Source: AWTP1-18 sp036518635 (GTDB lineage Bacteria > Pseudomonadota > Gammaproteobacteria > Burkholderiales > Rhodocyclaceae). From it: 31,725 bases of DNA. The stretch spans positions 1 through 31,725 of the forward strand of contig DATDMT010000136.1 of NCBI GenBank assembly GCA_036518635.1, given 5' to 3'. Both the position numbers and the translations under genes were made by a program. The number at the start of each line of letters is the position of its first letter. The stretch's first letter is position 1. Shown one piece after another: positions 8,386 to 16,437 of the stretch. A model generated the notes under the pieces. That model worked only from the letters and a program-made list of their open reading frames with translations. It had not been told where the DNA came from and did not search any database.

Positions 8386-8724
8386 TTAGTTCTTGTTCGG
8401 CTGAGCCGCGCAGCGCGCCGCCGCGGCCTGCATCTTCTGCATGAAGGCCAAGCCCTCGTCGCGAGAGGCGATGCGCACCCGCAGCTCGTGGCCACCACCG
8501 AAATTGCCGCCGCCGTAGTACACCCGCAGCTCGTCGCTGCGCAATTCCAGGTACTGGACGATGCCCAAATTGAGCCACACGCGGCGCTCGCCGTCCGGCG
8601 GCGCCTCGAACAGACAGAAGGCTGTGGAGGCAGGCCCCAGGGGCACGCTCTGGGCGTGGCTCCCGGCGGGCAAAAGCAGCAGGGACAGGACCGGCAGGGC
8701 GCGACGCAGGAAATTATTCAGCAT
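8386..8724 (-). CDS. Small exported protein, unknown function
   Basis: A 112-residue protein with a clear N-terminal signal peptide (MLNNFLRRALPVLSLLLLPAGSHAQ, cleavage likely after SHA) and a mature part of about 87 residues containing YYGGGNFGGGHELRVRI and two cysteines. It is probably periplasmic. I chose ATG 8724 because it begins the signal peptide; the same frame extends to 8790 but only adds non-signal-like residues. It is transcribed away from the cytochrome gene at 8902. I do not recognise the family. Confidence 0.6.
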   Translation of the reverse strand: MLNNFLRRALPVLSLLLLPAGSHAQSVPLGPASTAFCLFEAPPDGERRVWLNLGIVQYLELRSDELRVYYGGGNFGGGHELRVRIASRDEGLAFMQKMQAAAARCAAQPNKN

Positions 8725-8791
8725 GGAAGCAGGGCCAGCGGTTGTGGTCACTGCGCGCAGTATAGGACTCGCAGCTCTCCCGCAGTGCACA

Positions 8792-8820
8792 TTGACCTTT
8801 CTCCTGGCAAGCCTTTTAAT
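8792..8820 (+). promoter_or_regulatory. Sigma-70 promoter of the cytochrome c gene at 8902
   Basis: TTGACC (8792-8797), a 17-base spacer and TTTAAT (8815-8820) give five of six matches in each box. Transcription would start near 8827, leaving a leader of about 75 bases before ATG 8902. Confidence 0.65.
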
Positions 8821-8901
8821 CTATGCCTAAAGCTATAGATGAATGGCCGCGCCCGGTTATCCCGAGTGACGGACCGCGGCGATAGTCCAAAGGAGGACGC
8901 T

Positions 8902-9252
8902 ATGCATGCGCAGGGCAGGATTTGCTGTGGGTTGGTCTTGGCGTTGCTGGCCGTATCGGCCGTCGCCGAGGAGGATCAGGGTCAACGGGTGTTTCAACGC
9001 AACTGCGAAACCTGCCACGGTGGTTGGGGCGGCTACGGCGCCCCTGGCATCGGCAACTACGACGCCTGGCGGCCCTTCTTCCGCCACGGCGAGCAGGCGA
9101 TGTTTACCAGCGTGGTCAATGGCCGCAACTCCATGGCGCCGCGGGGCGGCAACCCGACCTTGAGCGACAAGGAGTTGCGCGAAGCGGTGCGCTGGATCAT
9201 CAAGGAGGTGGATGGGAATGAAAGCAGCGTCTTGGCCGTGGCCGAGCGCTGA
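8902..9252 (+). CDS. Periplasmic monoheme c-type cytochrome
   Basis: A 116-residue exported cytochrome c, class I. A short signal peptide (LVLALLAVSAVAEED, cut near residue 22) is followed by one heme site, CETCH (C35-H39), and a plausible distal methionine in NSMAPRGG (M78). The C-terminal helix SDKELREAVRWIIKEV is typical of the c5/c-Cyt_CBB3-like fold. ATG 8902 is preceded by AGGAGG at the right distance, so the longer open frame from 8839 is not used. Its partner is unknown; it has its own promoter and stands alone. A hairpin-rich non-coding stretch follows. Confidence 0.85.
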   Translation: MHAQGRICCGLVLALLAVSAVAEEDQGQRVFQRNCETCHGGWGGYGAPGIGNYDAWRPFFRHGEQAMFTSVVNGRNSMAPRGGNPTLSDKELREAVRWIIKEVDGNESSVLAVAER

Positions 9253-9269
9253 GGAGACCCAATCAAACT

Positions 9270-9296
9270 CCGTTCGCCTTGAGCCTGTCGAAGGGC
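9270..9296. repeat. REP-like dispersed repeat motif
   Basis: The segment cgttcgccttgagcctgtcg followed by aaggg closely resembles a short imperfect palindrome (TTCG...TCGAA type, with a GAGCCTGTCGAAG core) that recurs in intergenic DNA of many proteobacteria. Only one copy is present here, so the call rests on recall of the motif and not on repetition in the window. Confidence 0.5.
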
Positions 9297-9406
9297 GTGA
9301 TGCTGGACCAATGCACAAAATGTAAATGTCATTTCCTCGATAGAGGGAATCCAGGTTCTGAGTTTTGCCGGTTAATCAAAACCGGTATCTCAAATTAATC
9401 GCCGGA

Positions 9407-9530
9407 GCCGGGGCTCGCCCCGGCGGGCGAAGGGCAGCGCCCATCGCCCTTGGCCCATCGAAGCACCTCCACCCATCCTCCTCCGCTACGCGGAGGAGGT
9501 GACTAGTTGCCCCCGCCCTTGGGGCGGGGG
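9407..9530. repeat. Cluster of four consecutive perfect hairpins
   Basis: Four stems follow each other: GCCGGGG-CTCG-CCCCGGC (9407-9424); GGGCGA enclosing GGGC-AGC-GCCC and closing with TCGCCC (9425-9449); CCTCCTCCGC-TAC-GCGGAGGAGG (9477-9499); and CCCCCGCCC-TTG-GGGCGGGGG (9510-9530). None is followed by a T run, so they do not look like simple terminators. Confidence 0.7.
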
Positions 9531-9827
9531 ATAGGGGGTGGGTTCACATTTCTCCGGTGGGGTAGCGTGGGGTAGCGGCTTGCCGCTATCCCGCCGCCCC
9601 GGCCCCGCTCCGCGGGGCTTCCCTCCCTCCGGGCTATTTTCCGGCCAGTCTCGCAAACTCGCGGCTATGCCGCTCAAACAGCGAGCCTGGACTTCCCCGG
9701 TATGACGATCCTCCGCTTGGCGGGACAGAGGGGGAGTTCAATACCGACTGCATAGACGCGGGCATGCCTTGTGGGTATGCTTTGTCGGATTCGAATCACA
9801 CTGACCCACTTGGGGTCGATATTCATT

Positions 9828-11672
9828 ATGGAAGAGCGCGAATTTAGATTCCTGGTGATGAAGAACGAGCAAGCCGCGGCGGAGAACCCAGAGGCCTATC
9901 GCCGAAAGGTGATGCTCATCGTGTCGCTCGGATATGGGTATGTTCTGGCGTTGTGCGTACTCACATTCGGCGGTTTTTTTTGGCTACTCAAATTGCTGCA
10001 TGCGGGGAATATCCGGAGCAGTAATGTGTTTGGAGCATTTTTTCTTGTCTCCACGGGAATTGCGGCCCTGCGTGCGCTGTGGGTGCCGATGGGCTCGCCG
10101 GAAGGTCGGCAACTGCAACCTGATGAAGCGCCAAAGCTCTTCGAACTTGTAGAGAAAATTCGCGCCAAGACCGGCGGGCCGAAAGCCAGCAAGATACTGT
10201 TGCTTGATGAATTGAATGCGGCCGTCTGCCAGGTTCGTCGCCATGGCATGTTTGGTGCGATGGAGAATTACCTCCTGATCGGCATGCCCCTGGCGATGGC
10301 ACTTTCACCCGAACAATTTGCCGCGGTGCTAGCCCATGAGTATGGGCACTTTGCCGGCGGCCACAGCGCGTTCAGTGCCTGGGTCTACCGAACCAGGGCG
10401 GTATGGAGCCGCTTCAAAAGCCACCTTGCGGAGCGAAACGATGTCCTGACTGCCGTGTCCTCGACTTTCATTCGGCATTATTTCCCCTACTTCGACGCAA
10501 CGACGTTTGCCCTGCGTCGGCAGAACGAGTTTGACGCAGATGCCGTATCGGCAGGGACTGTCGGTGCGCAGCACGCGGCAAACGCATTGATCGAATTAAG
10601 TCTGAAAGAGCGATTCTTGCAGGGCGAATTCTGGCCCGGGTTGTACCGTATGGCGGATACCAGTTCGCAGCCTCCCTGGCTTCCCTACGCGCGGATGGCG
10701 TCGGCGATGCGGGCGGGAATGGACCGGGATGGAAAAGCGCGGGAGTGGTTAGAAGATGCAACCAAACCCTATACCCAGTACTACGATTCCCATCCGTCAC
10801 TGGCAGATCGATTGCGGGCGTTCGGGATTCACCCCAAGGTGCCGCCTGCTTTCCGGGTCTCGGCCGCCGAATATTTTCTGCAACCGGCGTTTCCCACCCT
10901 GGTGGCTGAGCTGGATAAAGCATGGTTGAAGTCGATCAATCAGGGCTGGCAGGGCCGCTATCAGGCGGCAGAAGCCGGGCGTCAGCGAATTGCAGAACTA
11001 GAGGCCAAGGGGAATGAAAAGGCGGCGAATGAATGGCTGGCCTTGGGCCATCTGCAAGAGGATTTCGTTAGCCAAGACGCAGCGTTGGCGAGCTTCCAGA
11101 ACGCCGCTAAGCGTGCTCCCCATGTGGCTCAGGCGCACTATCTGGTCGGGCGAATCTTGTGTAGCCGGCTTGACGAGAGCGGGATACCCGCCATGGAGAA
11201 ATCCCTATCGCAAGACAAGAGCTACGGCCTATTGGCATGCCGGTGGGTGCTGTATTGCTTGAAGGAAATCAATGCACCGAAGGATCGTATCCAGCGCTGG
11301 GAGAAACGGCACGAAGAGTTTGCCGAGCTTGAGGACGAAGCCTGGAATGAGCTGTTCTCGATTCCGGTGGCTAACGATGTGTTACCCCACGGCCTTGGAC
11401 AGGATCAGTTGCGGATGGCGCTGTCGGCACTGATTAATGATAAGCGCGTGCGAGCCGCATGGCTGGGGGCGAAACGGGTCAGCGTACTGCCCCAGCGTAC
11501 CTTCTACGTACTCTTTGTTGACGCCGTTAAGGAGCCTAGGGAGCTTTTGCAAAATTTGAATCGCCAAATTTCCTTGCCGGACAGTCAGTGGGTCGTGGCC
11601 TTGTCGGACCATGGCTTGCGCGCAGACGATATGAGTGGAATAGCCGGGCCGGCCATCTATCGGCGCCGATAG
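9828..11672 (+). CDS. Membrane M48-family zinc metallopeptidase with TPR-like C-terminal part
   Basis: A 614-residue protein of the HtpX/Ste24 (M48) type. Two membrane spans near residues 28-58 and 64-85 precede the zinc site HEYGH (H170-H174); the third ligand is probably E234 in NEFDAD, as in other M48 enzymes. From about residue 370 the chain is helical and repeat-like (AANEWLALGHLQEDFVSQDAALASFQNAAKRAP), resembling TPRs, which may present substrates. The start is uncertain: ATG 9828 is used, while in-frame GTG 9771 and ATG 9777 add 17-19 residues; none has a strong ribosome site. GC is visibly lower and codon use more mixed than in the neighbours, and the gene stands alone between non-coding repeats and xerC, which suggests acquisition by transfer. 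Confidence 0.82.
   Translation: MEEREFRFLVMKNEQAAAENPEAYRRKVMLIVSLGYGYVLALCVLTFGGFFWLLKLLHAGNIRSSNVFGAFFLVSTGIAALRALWVPMGSPEGRQLQPDEAPKLFELVEKIRAKTGGPKASKILLLDELNAAVCQVRRHGMFGAMENYLLIGMPLAMALSPEQFAAVLAHEYGHFAGGHSAFSAWVYRTRAVWSRFKSHLAERNDVLTAVSSTFIRHYFPYFDATTFALRRQNEFDADAVSAGTVGAQHAANALIELSLKERFLQGEFWPGLYRMADTSSQPPWLPYARMASAMRAGMDRDGKAREWLEDATKPYTQYYDSHPSLADRLRAFGIHPKVPPAFRVSAAEYFLQPAFPTLVAELDKAWLKSINQGWQGRYQAAEAGRQRIAELEAKGNEKAANEWLALGHLQEDFVSQDAALASFQNAAKRAPHVAQAHYLVGRILCSRLDESGIPAMEKSLSQDKSYGLLACRWVLYCLKEINAPKDRIQRWEKRHEEFAELEDEAWNELFSIPVANDVLPHGLGQDQLRMALSALINDKRVRAAWLGAKRVSVLPQRTFYVLFVDAVKEPRELLQNLNRQISLPDSQWVVALSDHGLRADDMSGIAGPAIYRRR
11657..11672. repeat. Perfect 16-base palindrome at the M48 stop codon
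   Basis: CTATCGGCGCCGATAG is fully self-complementary and ends exactly with the TAG stop. It lies between converging genes. It could form a cruciform or weak terminator but has no T run. Confidence 0.5.
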
Positions 11673-11710
11673 TGGGGCAAGCACTAGGCGCGCGCCGTAT
11701 TACTGCTCGG

Positions 11711-12619
11711 CTATTTTTTCCGTGCCCGCGGATGGGCCGCGTCGTACACCTTGGCCAGATGCTGGAAATCCAGGTGGGTGTAAATCTGCGTCGTGCTGAT
11801 GTTGGCGTGCCCCAGCATCTCCTGCACGGCGCGCAGGTCGCCGGAGGATTGCAGGACGTGGCTGGCGAAGGAGTGGCGCAGCATGTGGGGGTGGACGTGG
11901 ACGCCCAGGCCCTGCTTCTTCGCCCACTGGTCGAGGCGTTTCTGGATTTGGCCGTGGGAGAGGCGGGTGCCGCGTTGGCTGACGAACAGCGCTGGCTCTT
12001 CGGGCTTGGCGATCTGGGTGCGCTGGACGATCCAGGCGCGGATCGCGGTAGCAGCCTTTTGGCCCAGGGGCACGCTGCGGGTCTTGTTGCGCTTGCCGGT
12101 GACGGTGACTTCGCCGCTGCGGGTATCGAGGTTTGCGTAGTCGACGCTGGCGAGTTCTGCCAGTCGCAGACCGGAGGAGTAGAACAGTTCGAACATCGCC
12201 AGATCGCGGGCTTCCAGCGGCGATCCGGCCTCTGCATCGAGCAGGGCGGCGGTCTGGTCCACCGATAGGGCCTTGGGCAGCTTGCGCCCGCCGCGCGGGG
12301 CGCGGATGCCTTCCACCGGGTTGCGCTGAATCTTGCCGTGGCGTGCCAGCCAGCGATAGAAGCCGCGCCAACTGGACAGGGTGCGGGCGATGGAGCGGGG
12401 CGCCAGGCCCTCGCCATGCAGGCGCATGGCGAAGCGGCGGATCAGCGGGTATTCGAGGCCGGCGATGGCCTGCTCGCCGGCCAGGGCCTGCAGTTTGAGC
12501 AGATCGCGGCGGTAGGCGTCGAGGGTGTGGGGGCTGGCGCGGCGTTGGTGCGCCAGCTCGGCGAGGAATTGTTCGCCGTCGGAGGTCAGGGCGGGCGCCG
12601 CCGCGACCTCGCCGGCCAT
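11711..12619 (-). CDS. xerC: Site-specific tyrosine recombinase XerC
   Basis: A 302-residue recombinase that, with XerD, resolves chromosome dimers at dif. All catalytic residues are present: R152 (SSGLRLAEL), K176 (TGKRNK), H245 and R248 (HMLRHSF), H271 (GHANIST) and the nucleophile Y280 (QIYTHLDF). The N-terminal SAM-like core-binding domain covers about residues 10-95. ATG 12619 is chosen because it overlaps the DUF484 stop as TGATG and gives the normal family length; the same frame is open to 12820 but that lies inside DUF484. The order dapF-DUF484-xerC is a conserved proteobacterial arrangement, so this is the housekeeping enzyme and not an integron or phage integrase. Confidence 0.96.
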   Translation of the reverse strand: MAGEVAAAPALTSDGEQFLAELAHQRRASPHTLDAYRRDLLKLQALAGEQAIAGLEYPLIRRFAMRLHGEGLAPRSIARTLSSWRGFYRWLARHGKIQRNPVEGIRAPRGGRKLPKALSVDQTAALLDAEAGSPLEARDLAMFELFYSSGLRLAELASVDYANLDTRSGEVTVTGKRNKTRSVPLGQKAATAIRAWIVQRTQIAKPEEPALFVSQRGTRLSHGQIQKRLDQWAKKQGLGVHVHPHMLRHSFASHVLQSSGDLRAVQEMLGHANISTTQIYTHLDFQHLAKVYDAAHPRARKK

Positions 12620-13287
12620 CAGTCCACCACGCGCAGCAGGGCGGCGGAGGCCAGGTCGCCGATGCGTTCCAGGTACATCACGCCCATGTCGGGGTAGAAG
12701 CGCTGGACTTCTTCGCTGGCCAGCACCAGCAGGCCGAAGCAGACGCCGCCGTCCTGGCCGTGCTCGCGCAGCGGTACCTGGGCCATGGACTTGATGTGGT
12801 GGGCGTGCTCGCCGAACCATTCCAGGGCCTGTTGATTGCTGGCGCTGCCGCAGTAGGGCTGGAGCATGCCGCCGGCGAGGGCCTTGAGGGTGTCGGGCAC
12901 CGGCGAGAGCTCGGTGGCGGAGAGGTTGCCGCCGCTGCCGACGCCCCAGATGCGCACTGCCACATGGGGCACGGCGAAGGCGCCGGCGAGGTGGTTGTAG
13001 AGAATGCCGACGGTGCCGGCCAGGTCGTCGGCGGCCACCAGGGCCACCGCCAGGCGGTGCACCTTCTCTGCGATGGCGTCGTTGATCTCGCCGTAGCTGA
13101 TCAGCTCGCCCATCTTCTTTTCCAGGGCGCGCATCTTGTCGCGCATGACGCCCATCTGGCGTTCGGACAGGGAGACGGCGGAATCGCCGTGGGGGTTGGG
13201 GATTTCGATGCCAGCGAGCAGTTCGGCGAAACGGTCGAAGAACTCGGGATGGGTCTTGAGATAGATGGCGACTTCTTCAGCGTTCAT
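12619..13287 (-). CDS. DUF484 family protein (GAF-like)
   Basis: A 222-residue cytosolic protein of the DUF484 family, found next to xerC in many proteobacteria. It has the family's opening (AEEVAIYLKTHPEFFDRFAELLAGIEIPNPHGDSAVSLSERQM), a coiled-coil-forming segment (MRDKMRALEKKMGELI, about residues 48-65), then a GAF-like fold. The function is unknown, and the link to XerC is positional only. I chose ATG 13287, with GGAG about seven bases upstream, over a TTG at 13302. Its stop overlaps the xerC start by one base, which implies coupled translation. Confidence 0.9.
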   Translation of the reverse strand: MNAEEVAIYLKTHPEFFDRFAELLAGIEIPNPHGDSAVSLSERQMGVMRDKMRALEKKMGELISYGEINDAIAEKVHRLAVALVAADDLAGTVGILYNHLAGAFAVPHVAVRIWGVGSGGNLSATELSPVPDTLKALAGGMLQPYCGSASNQQALEWFGEHAHHIKSMAQVPLREHGQDGGVCFGLLVLASEEVQRFYPDMGVMYLERIGDLASAALLRVVD

Positions 13288-13320
13288 GGACGACTCCAGC
13301 AAAGGAATTCAAAAGCGTTT

Positions 13321-13391
13321 TCCACGGCGACACGGCGGACACGGCGAAACCCTTGGATCTTTGAAGTGCGCCGTGCTCGCCGTGTCGCCGT
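13321..13391. repeat. Long inverted repeat in the dapF-DUF484 gap
   Basis: The left arm (13321-13345, ccacggcgacacggcg...) and right arm (13367-13391, ...cgccgtgtcgccgtgg) are complementary over 25 bases with two mismatches, around a loop of about 21 bases. Each arm is itself built from CACGGCG/ACACGGCG units. It resembles the CACGG-rich dispersed repeats of proteobacteria. It breaks an otherwise tightly packed operon and would fold in the mRNA just upstream of DUF484. Confidence 0.75.
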
Positions 13392-13394
13392 GGT

Positions 13395-14237
13395 TCATAG
13401 GTTTTCAGGAAGGTCGATTTCGGCGGAGAAAACAGTGACGGCGGGGCCGGTCATCAATACGGGTTGGCCGGGGCCGGCCCAGGCGATGCTGAGCTGGCCG
13501 CCGCGGGTGGTGACGCGTACCGGCGAGTCCAGCAGGCCGCGGCGGATGCCGGCGACCACGGCGGCGCAGGCGCCAGTACCGCAGGCCAGGGTCTCGCCGG
13601 CGCCGCGCTCATAGACGCGCAGGCGGATGGCGTGGCGGTCCACGATCTGCATGAAGCCGGCATTGACCCGCTGGGGGAAGCGCGGGTGGGATTCGATGGC
13701 GGGGCCGTCCTGGGCCACCGGGGCGGCGTCGGCATCAGCCACCACCTGCACGGCGTGGGGGTTGCCCATGGATACGGCGCTGATGGTGAGGGTGCGGCCG
13801 TTCACTTCGAGGGGCTGTTCGGCGGCATCGCTATCGCTGATGAAGGGAATCTCGGCTGGTTGCAGGCGCGGTACGCCCATGTCTACGGTGACCTCGCCGC
13901 CGGTCTCGAGGCGCGGGGCGATGATGCCGGACTTGGTTTCGACGCGGATTTCCTGCTTGCTGGTGAGGCCCTGGTCGGCGACGAAGCGGGCGAAGCAGCG
14001 GGCGCCGTTGCCGCACTGCTCGACCTCGCCGCCGTCGGCGTTGAATATCCGGTAGCGGAAATCGACGCCGGGCTGGCCGGGCTTTTCCACCACCAGCAAC
14101 TGGTCGCAGCCGACGCCGAAATGGCGGTCGGCGAGAAAGCGTACCTGGGCCGCGTTGGGGACGAAGGCCTGATTGATGGCGTCGAGGACGACGAAATCGT
14201 TGCCGAGGCCGTGCATCTTGGTGAAGCGAATTTTCAT
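13395..14237 (-). CDS. dapF: Diaminopimelate epimerase
   Basis: A 280-residue PLP-independent epimerase that converts LL- to meso-diaminopimelate for lysine and peptidoglycan. Both active-site cysteines are in place: C75 in EQCGNGARCFARF and C219 in LACGTGACAAVV. The N-terminal MKIRFTKMHGLGNDFVVLDA is the family signature, and the length is normal. The ATG at 14237 overlaps the stop of the upstream CoA-binding gene as ATGA, so translation is probably coupled. After it comes a long inverted repeat and then DUF484 and xerC. Confidence 0.97.
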   Translation of the reverse strand: MKIRFTKMHGLGNDFVVLDAINQAFVPNAAQVRFLADRHFGVGCDQLLVVEKPGQPGVDFRYRIFNADGGEVEQCGNGARCFARFVADQGLTSKQEIRVETKSGIIAPRLETGGEVTVDMGVPRLQPAEIPFISDSDAAEQPLEVNGRTLTISAVSMGNPHAVQVVADADAAPVAQDGPAIESHPRFPQRVNAGFMQIVDRHAIRLRVYERGAGETLACGTGACAAVVAGIRRGLLDSPVRVTTRGGQLSIAWAGPGQPVLMTGPAVTVFSAEIDLPENL

Positions 14238-14644
14238 CGGAGCAATCCTTGGTCGCGCAGGGTGCAGCGGTCCATTACCACGGTGATGCCGGCAGCCTGG
14301 GCCCGTTCAGCGGCGGGCGTGTTGATCACGCCGTCCTGTAGCCAGAGCGCTTTCACACCGAGGGCGATGCAGTCGTCCACGATGGCATCCACCGCCGCCG
14401 ACTGGCGGAAGACGTCCACCATGTCCGGCACTTCCGGTAGGTCGCTCAAGCGGGCGTAGGCCTTTTCGCCGAGCCCCTCGCTGATCGCCGGGCGCACCGG
14501 GATGATGCGGTAGCCGTTCTGCTGCAGGGCCAGCGAAACATAGTGGCTGGGCCGCTCGGGCTTGGGCGAGTAGCCGACCACGGCGATGGTTTTGACCCGC
14601 TGCAGCAGGTCGCGGATGTCATCGAGACTGGGGTTCTGGAACAT
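14234..14644 (-). CDS. CoA-binding domain protein (YccU-like)
   Basis: A 136-residue single-domain protein of the CoA-binding (Rossmann) family resembling YccU. It shows the nucleotide-binding start IAVVGYSPKPERPSHYVS and the middle YRIIPVRPAISEGLGEKAYARLSDLPEVPDMVDVFR, followed by ALWLQDGVIN, both characteristic. It matches the CoA-binding part of succinyl-CoA synthetase alpha but lacks the ligase domains; its function in the cell is unknown. It sits between the acyltransferase genes and dapF, and overlaps dapF by four bases. Confidence 0.88.
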   Translation of the reverse strand: MFQNPSLDDIRDLLQRVKTIAVVGYSPKPERPSHYVSLALQQNGYRIIPVRPAISEGLGEKAYARLSDLPEVPDMVDVFRQSAAVDAIVDDCIALGVKALWLQDGVINTPAAERAQAAGITVVMDRCTLRDQGLLR

Positions 14645-14692
14645 CGGACGATCTTACTCCGGCACCGGGGCGGCGATGCCGGAATAGGCGGT

Positions 14693-15559
14693 TCAATAAA
14701 CCCCTTTTTCGCCCGGCGGGCGGGTCTTGAAGCGCTTGTGGGACCAGAAGTACTGGGCCATGTCGCCGGCGCGAATCTCGGCCTCGATGTACTGGTTCAT
14801 CCGCCGTGCGTCGGCCTCGGCGTCGGCTCCGGGGAAGTCGGCCCAGGCCGGGCCGATGCGGGTCAGGTAGCCGTCGCCGGTGCGCCGGGTGATCACCGGC
14901 AGCACCGCGGCGCCGGTCAGTTTGGCCAGGCGCGAGAGGGCGGTCAGGGTGGCGCAGGGGACGCCGCAAAAGGGCACGAAGACCGCATCGCGGGGGCCGT
15001 AGTCCATGTCTGGCAGGTAGTAGAACGGCCGCCCGGCGCGGATGCCGGTAATGGCTGGGCGCAGGCCGTCCAGACGGGAGACCAGCACCTGGTCGCCGAA
15101 GCGGCGGCGGCCGGCGAGCAGGGCCGCATCCAGCGCCGGCTGCTTGACCTTGGCGTACATGGTGACCATGTCCCGCTCCAGAGTCAGCCGTGTCCAGCCC
15201 ATGTCGAGGCCGCCGAAGTGGGGGGCGAGCAGGATCACCGGGCGGCCCTGCAGGGCCTGCAGATGCTCCAGGCCTTCGAGCCGGATCAGCCGCCGCAGCC
15301 GCTGCGCCGGGGCGTGCCACAGCAGGGCGCGGGCCAGCACCGATTCGGCGAAGTGGGCGAAGTGGCGGCGGGCAATGGCCTCGCGTTCGGCCTCGGGCAG
15401 TTCGGGAAAGCACAGGCGCAGGTTGGTCCGGGTGGTCTTGCGCCGCTCCCGGTTGGCGCGCCAGAGGAGAAAGCCAAGCAGCCGGCCGAGCAGGGCGTGG
15501 ATGGCCAGGGGCAGCCGCGCCAGGAGGCGCATCAGCAGCAGGGTGAGGCGATCCGTCAT
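14693..15559 (-). CDS. LpxL/HtrB-family lipid A (LPS) acyltransferase, copy 1
   Basis: A 288-residue inner-membrane-associated acyltransferase of the LpxL/LpxM family, which adds a secondary acyl chain to lipid A. An N-terminal hydrophobic anchor (LLLMRLLARLPLAIHALLGRLLGFLLW) is followed by the catalytic HxxxxD motif HFGGLD (H114, D119). Further family marks are VFVPFCGVPCATLTALSRLAKLTGAAVLPV and the C-terminal QYFWSHKRFKTRPPGEK. It overlaps the second copy by four bases (ATGA), so both are probably made from one message and may add different chains. The exact acyl donor and position cannot be read from sequence. Confidence 0.9.
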   Translation of the reverse strand: MTDRLTLLLMRLLARLPLAIHALLGRLLGFLLWRANRERRKTTRTNLRLCFPELPEAEREAIARRHFAHFAESVLARALLWHAPAQRLRRLIRLEGLEHLQALQGRPVILLAPHFGGLDMGWTRLTLERDMVTMYAKVKQPALDAALLAGRRRFGDQVLVSRLDGLRPAITGIRAGRPFYYLPDMDYGPRDAVFVPFCGVPCATLTALSRLAKLTGAAVLPVITRRTGDGYLTRIGPAWADFPGADAEADARRMNQYIEAEIRAGDMAQYFWSHKRFKTRPPGEKGVY

Positions 15560-16437
15560 GCCGTTGCGTCGGGCGCCGGCGGGGCGCCGCGGGGGCGTTT
15601 GTAGCGGTTGTAGCCCCAGAGGTATTGACCGGGGCAGCGGCGGATCAGGCCCTCCAGGGCGCGGTTGAGCTGGGCGGCACGCTCCTCCAGGCTGCCGGCC
15701 AGAGGCTCGGGCAGGGGGAATAGCTGCAGGTGGTAGCCGGCGGCGGCCGGCAGGCGCTCGGCATAGGCCAGCAGCACCGTGGCGCCGGTGTCGGCGAGGC
15801 GGGCGGCGAGGGTCATGGTGTACGCCGGGCGGCCGAAGAAGGGCAGCCAGACGCCTTCGCCGCTGCCGGGTACCTGGTCCGGCAGCATGCCGACGGCTTC
15901 ACCGTTACGCAGGGCCTTGAGCAGGGCGCGGACGCCGGAGAGGTCGGCGGGGGCCAGCTTGAGGTTGGCACCGCGGCCCTGTTCGATCAACGGCGCCAGG
16001 CTCTCGCGCTTGGGACGGCGGTAGAGCACGGTCATCGGCCGCCGGGCGGCGTAATACTGGGCGGTGATCTCGAAGCAACCGAGGTGCGGGGTGAGGAACA
16101 GGATGCCGCGGCGGTTGGCCCAGGCTTCTTCCACCAGCTCCCAGCCGCTGGTCTGGACGACGCGGCCGACCACTTCGACCTGGGGGCGCAGCCACAGCTT
16201 GGGCAGTTCCAGCACGGTGCGGCCGGCCTCGGCAATGGCGGCATGGCGCGTTGCCGCATCGGTATAGCCGGCCAGGGCCAGATGGGCCTGCAGTCGCTGC
16301 CGGTAGCCGGCGCCAATGCCATAGGCCAGCCAGCCCAGCAGGGCGCCGATGGCATGCAGCCAGGATAGGGGCAGGAAGCTCAGCAGGCGGAAAAACCGAA
16401 CCATGGGTGGGGTGAATAAGGCCGTCAGGGGCGCCAT
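15556..16437 (-). CDS. LpxL/HtrB-family lipid A acyltransferase, copy 2
   Basis: A 293-residue paralogue of the next gene with the same layout: N-terminal hydrophobic segment (VRFFRLLSFLPLSWLHAIGALLGWLAYGIG), catalytic HxxxxE motif HLGCFE (H118, E123), then VWLPFFGRPAYTMTLAARLADTGATVLLAYAERL and the C-terminal QYLWGYNRYKRPRG. Use of Glu where copy 1 has Asp is normal in the family. It is the first gene of the minus-strand group lpxL2-lpxL1-CoA-binding-dapF. The start is ATG 16437; ATG 16404 is an alternative, and neither has a strong ribosome site. It diverges from the FapA gene. Confidence 0.88.
   Translation of the reverse strand: MAPLTALFTPPMVRFFRLLSFLPLSWLHAIGALLGWLAYGIGAGYRQRLQAHLALAGYTDAATRHAAIAEAGRTVLELPKLWLRPQVEVVGRVVQTSGWELVEEAWANRRGILFLTPHLGCFEITAQYYAARRPMTVLYRRPKRESLAPLIEQGRGANLKLAPADLSGVRALLKALRNGEAVGMLPDQVPGSGEGVWLPFFGRPAYTMTLAARLADTGATVLLAYAERLPAAAGYHLQLFPLPEPLAGSLEERAAQLNRALEGLIRRCPGQYLWGYNRYKRPRGAPPAPDATA

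Larger units (their letters stand above)
9253..9827. other. Non-coding, hairpin-rich interval
   Basis: About 575 bases without a credible gene. It starts with a dispersed-repeat-like motif (9270-9296). It then carries at least seven short-loop stems: 9368-9385, 9407-9424, 9425-9449 (a nested double stem), 9477-9499 (10 base pairs), 9510-9530 (9 base pairs), around 9599-9616, and 9661-9673. A small open frame on the minus strand (9486-9677) is low-complexity and judged spurious. The stretch ends at the lower-GC M48 gene, so it may be a boundary of inserted DNA. Confidence 0.7.

Noticed and set aside
9486..9677. A 63-codon minus-strand frame in the hairpin-rich interval
   Set aside because: Built from GC-rich hairpin sequence, no ribosome site, no similarity.
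12620..12820. A longer XerC with 67 extra N-terminal residues
   Set aside because: The extension overlaps DUF484 almost fully and is Arg/Pro-rich; the ATG at 12619 gives the standard XerC length.
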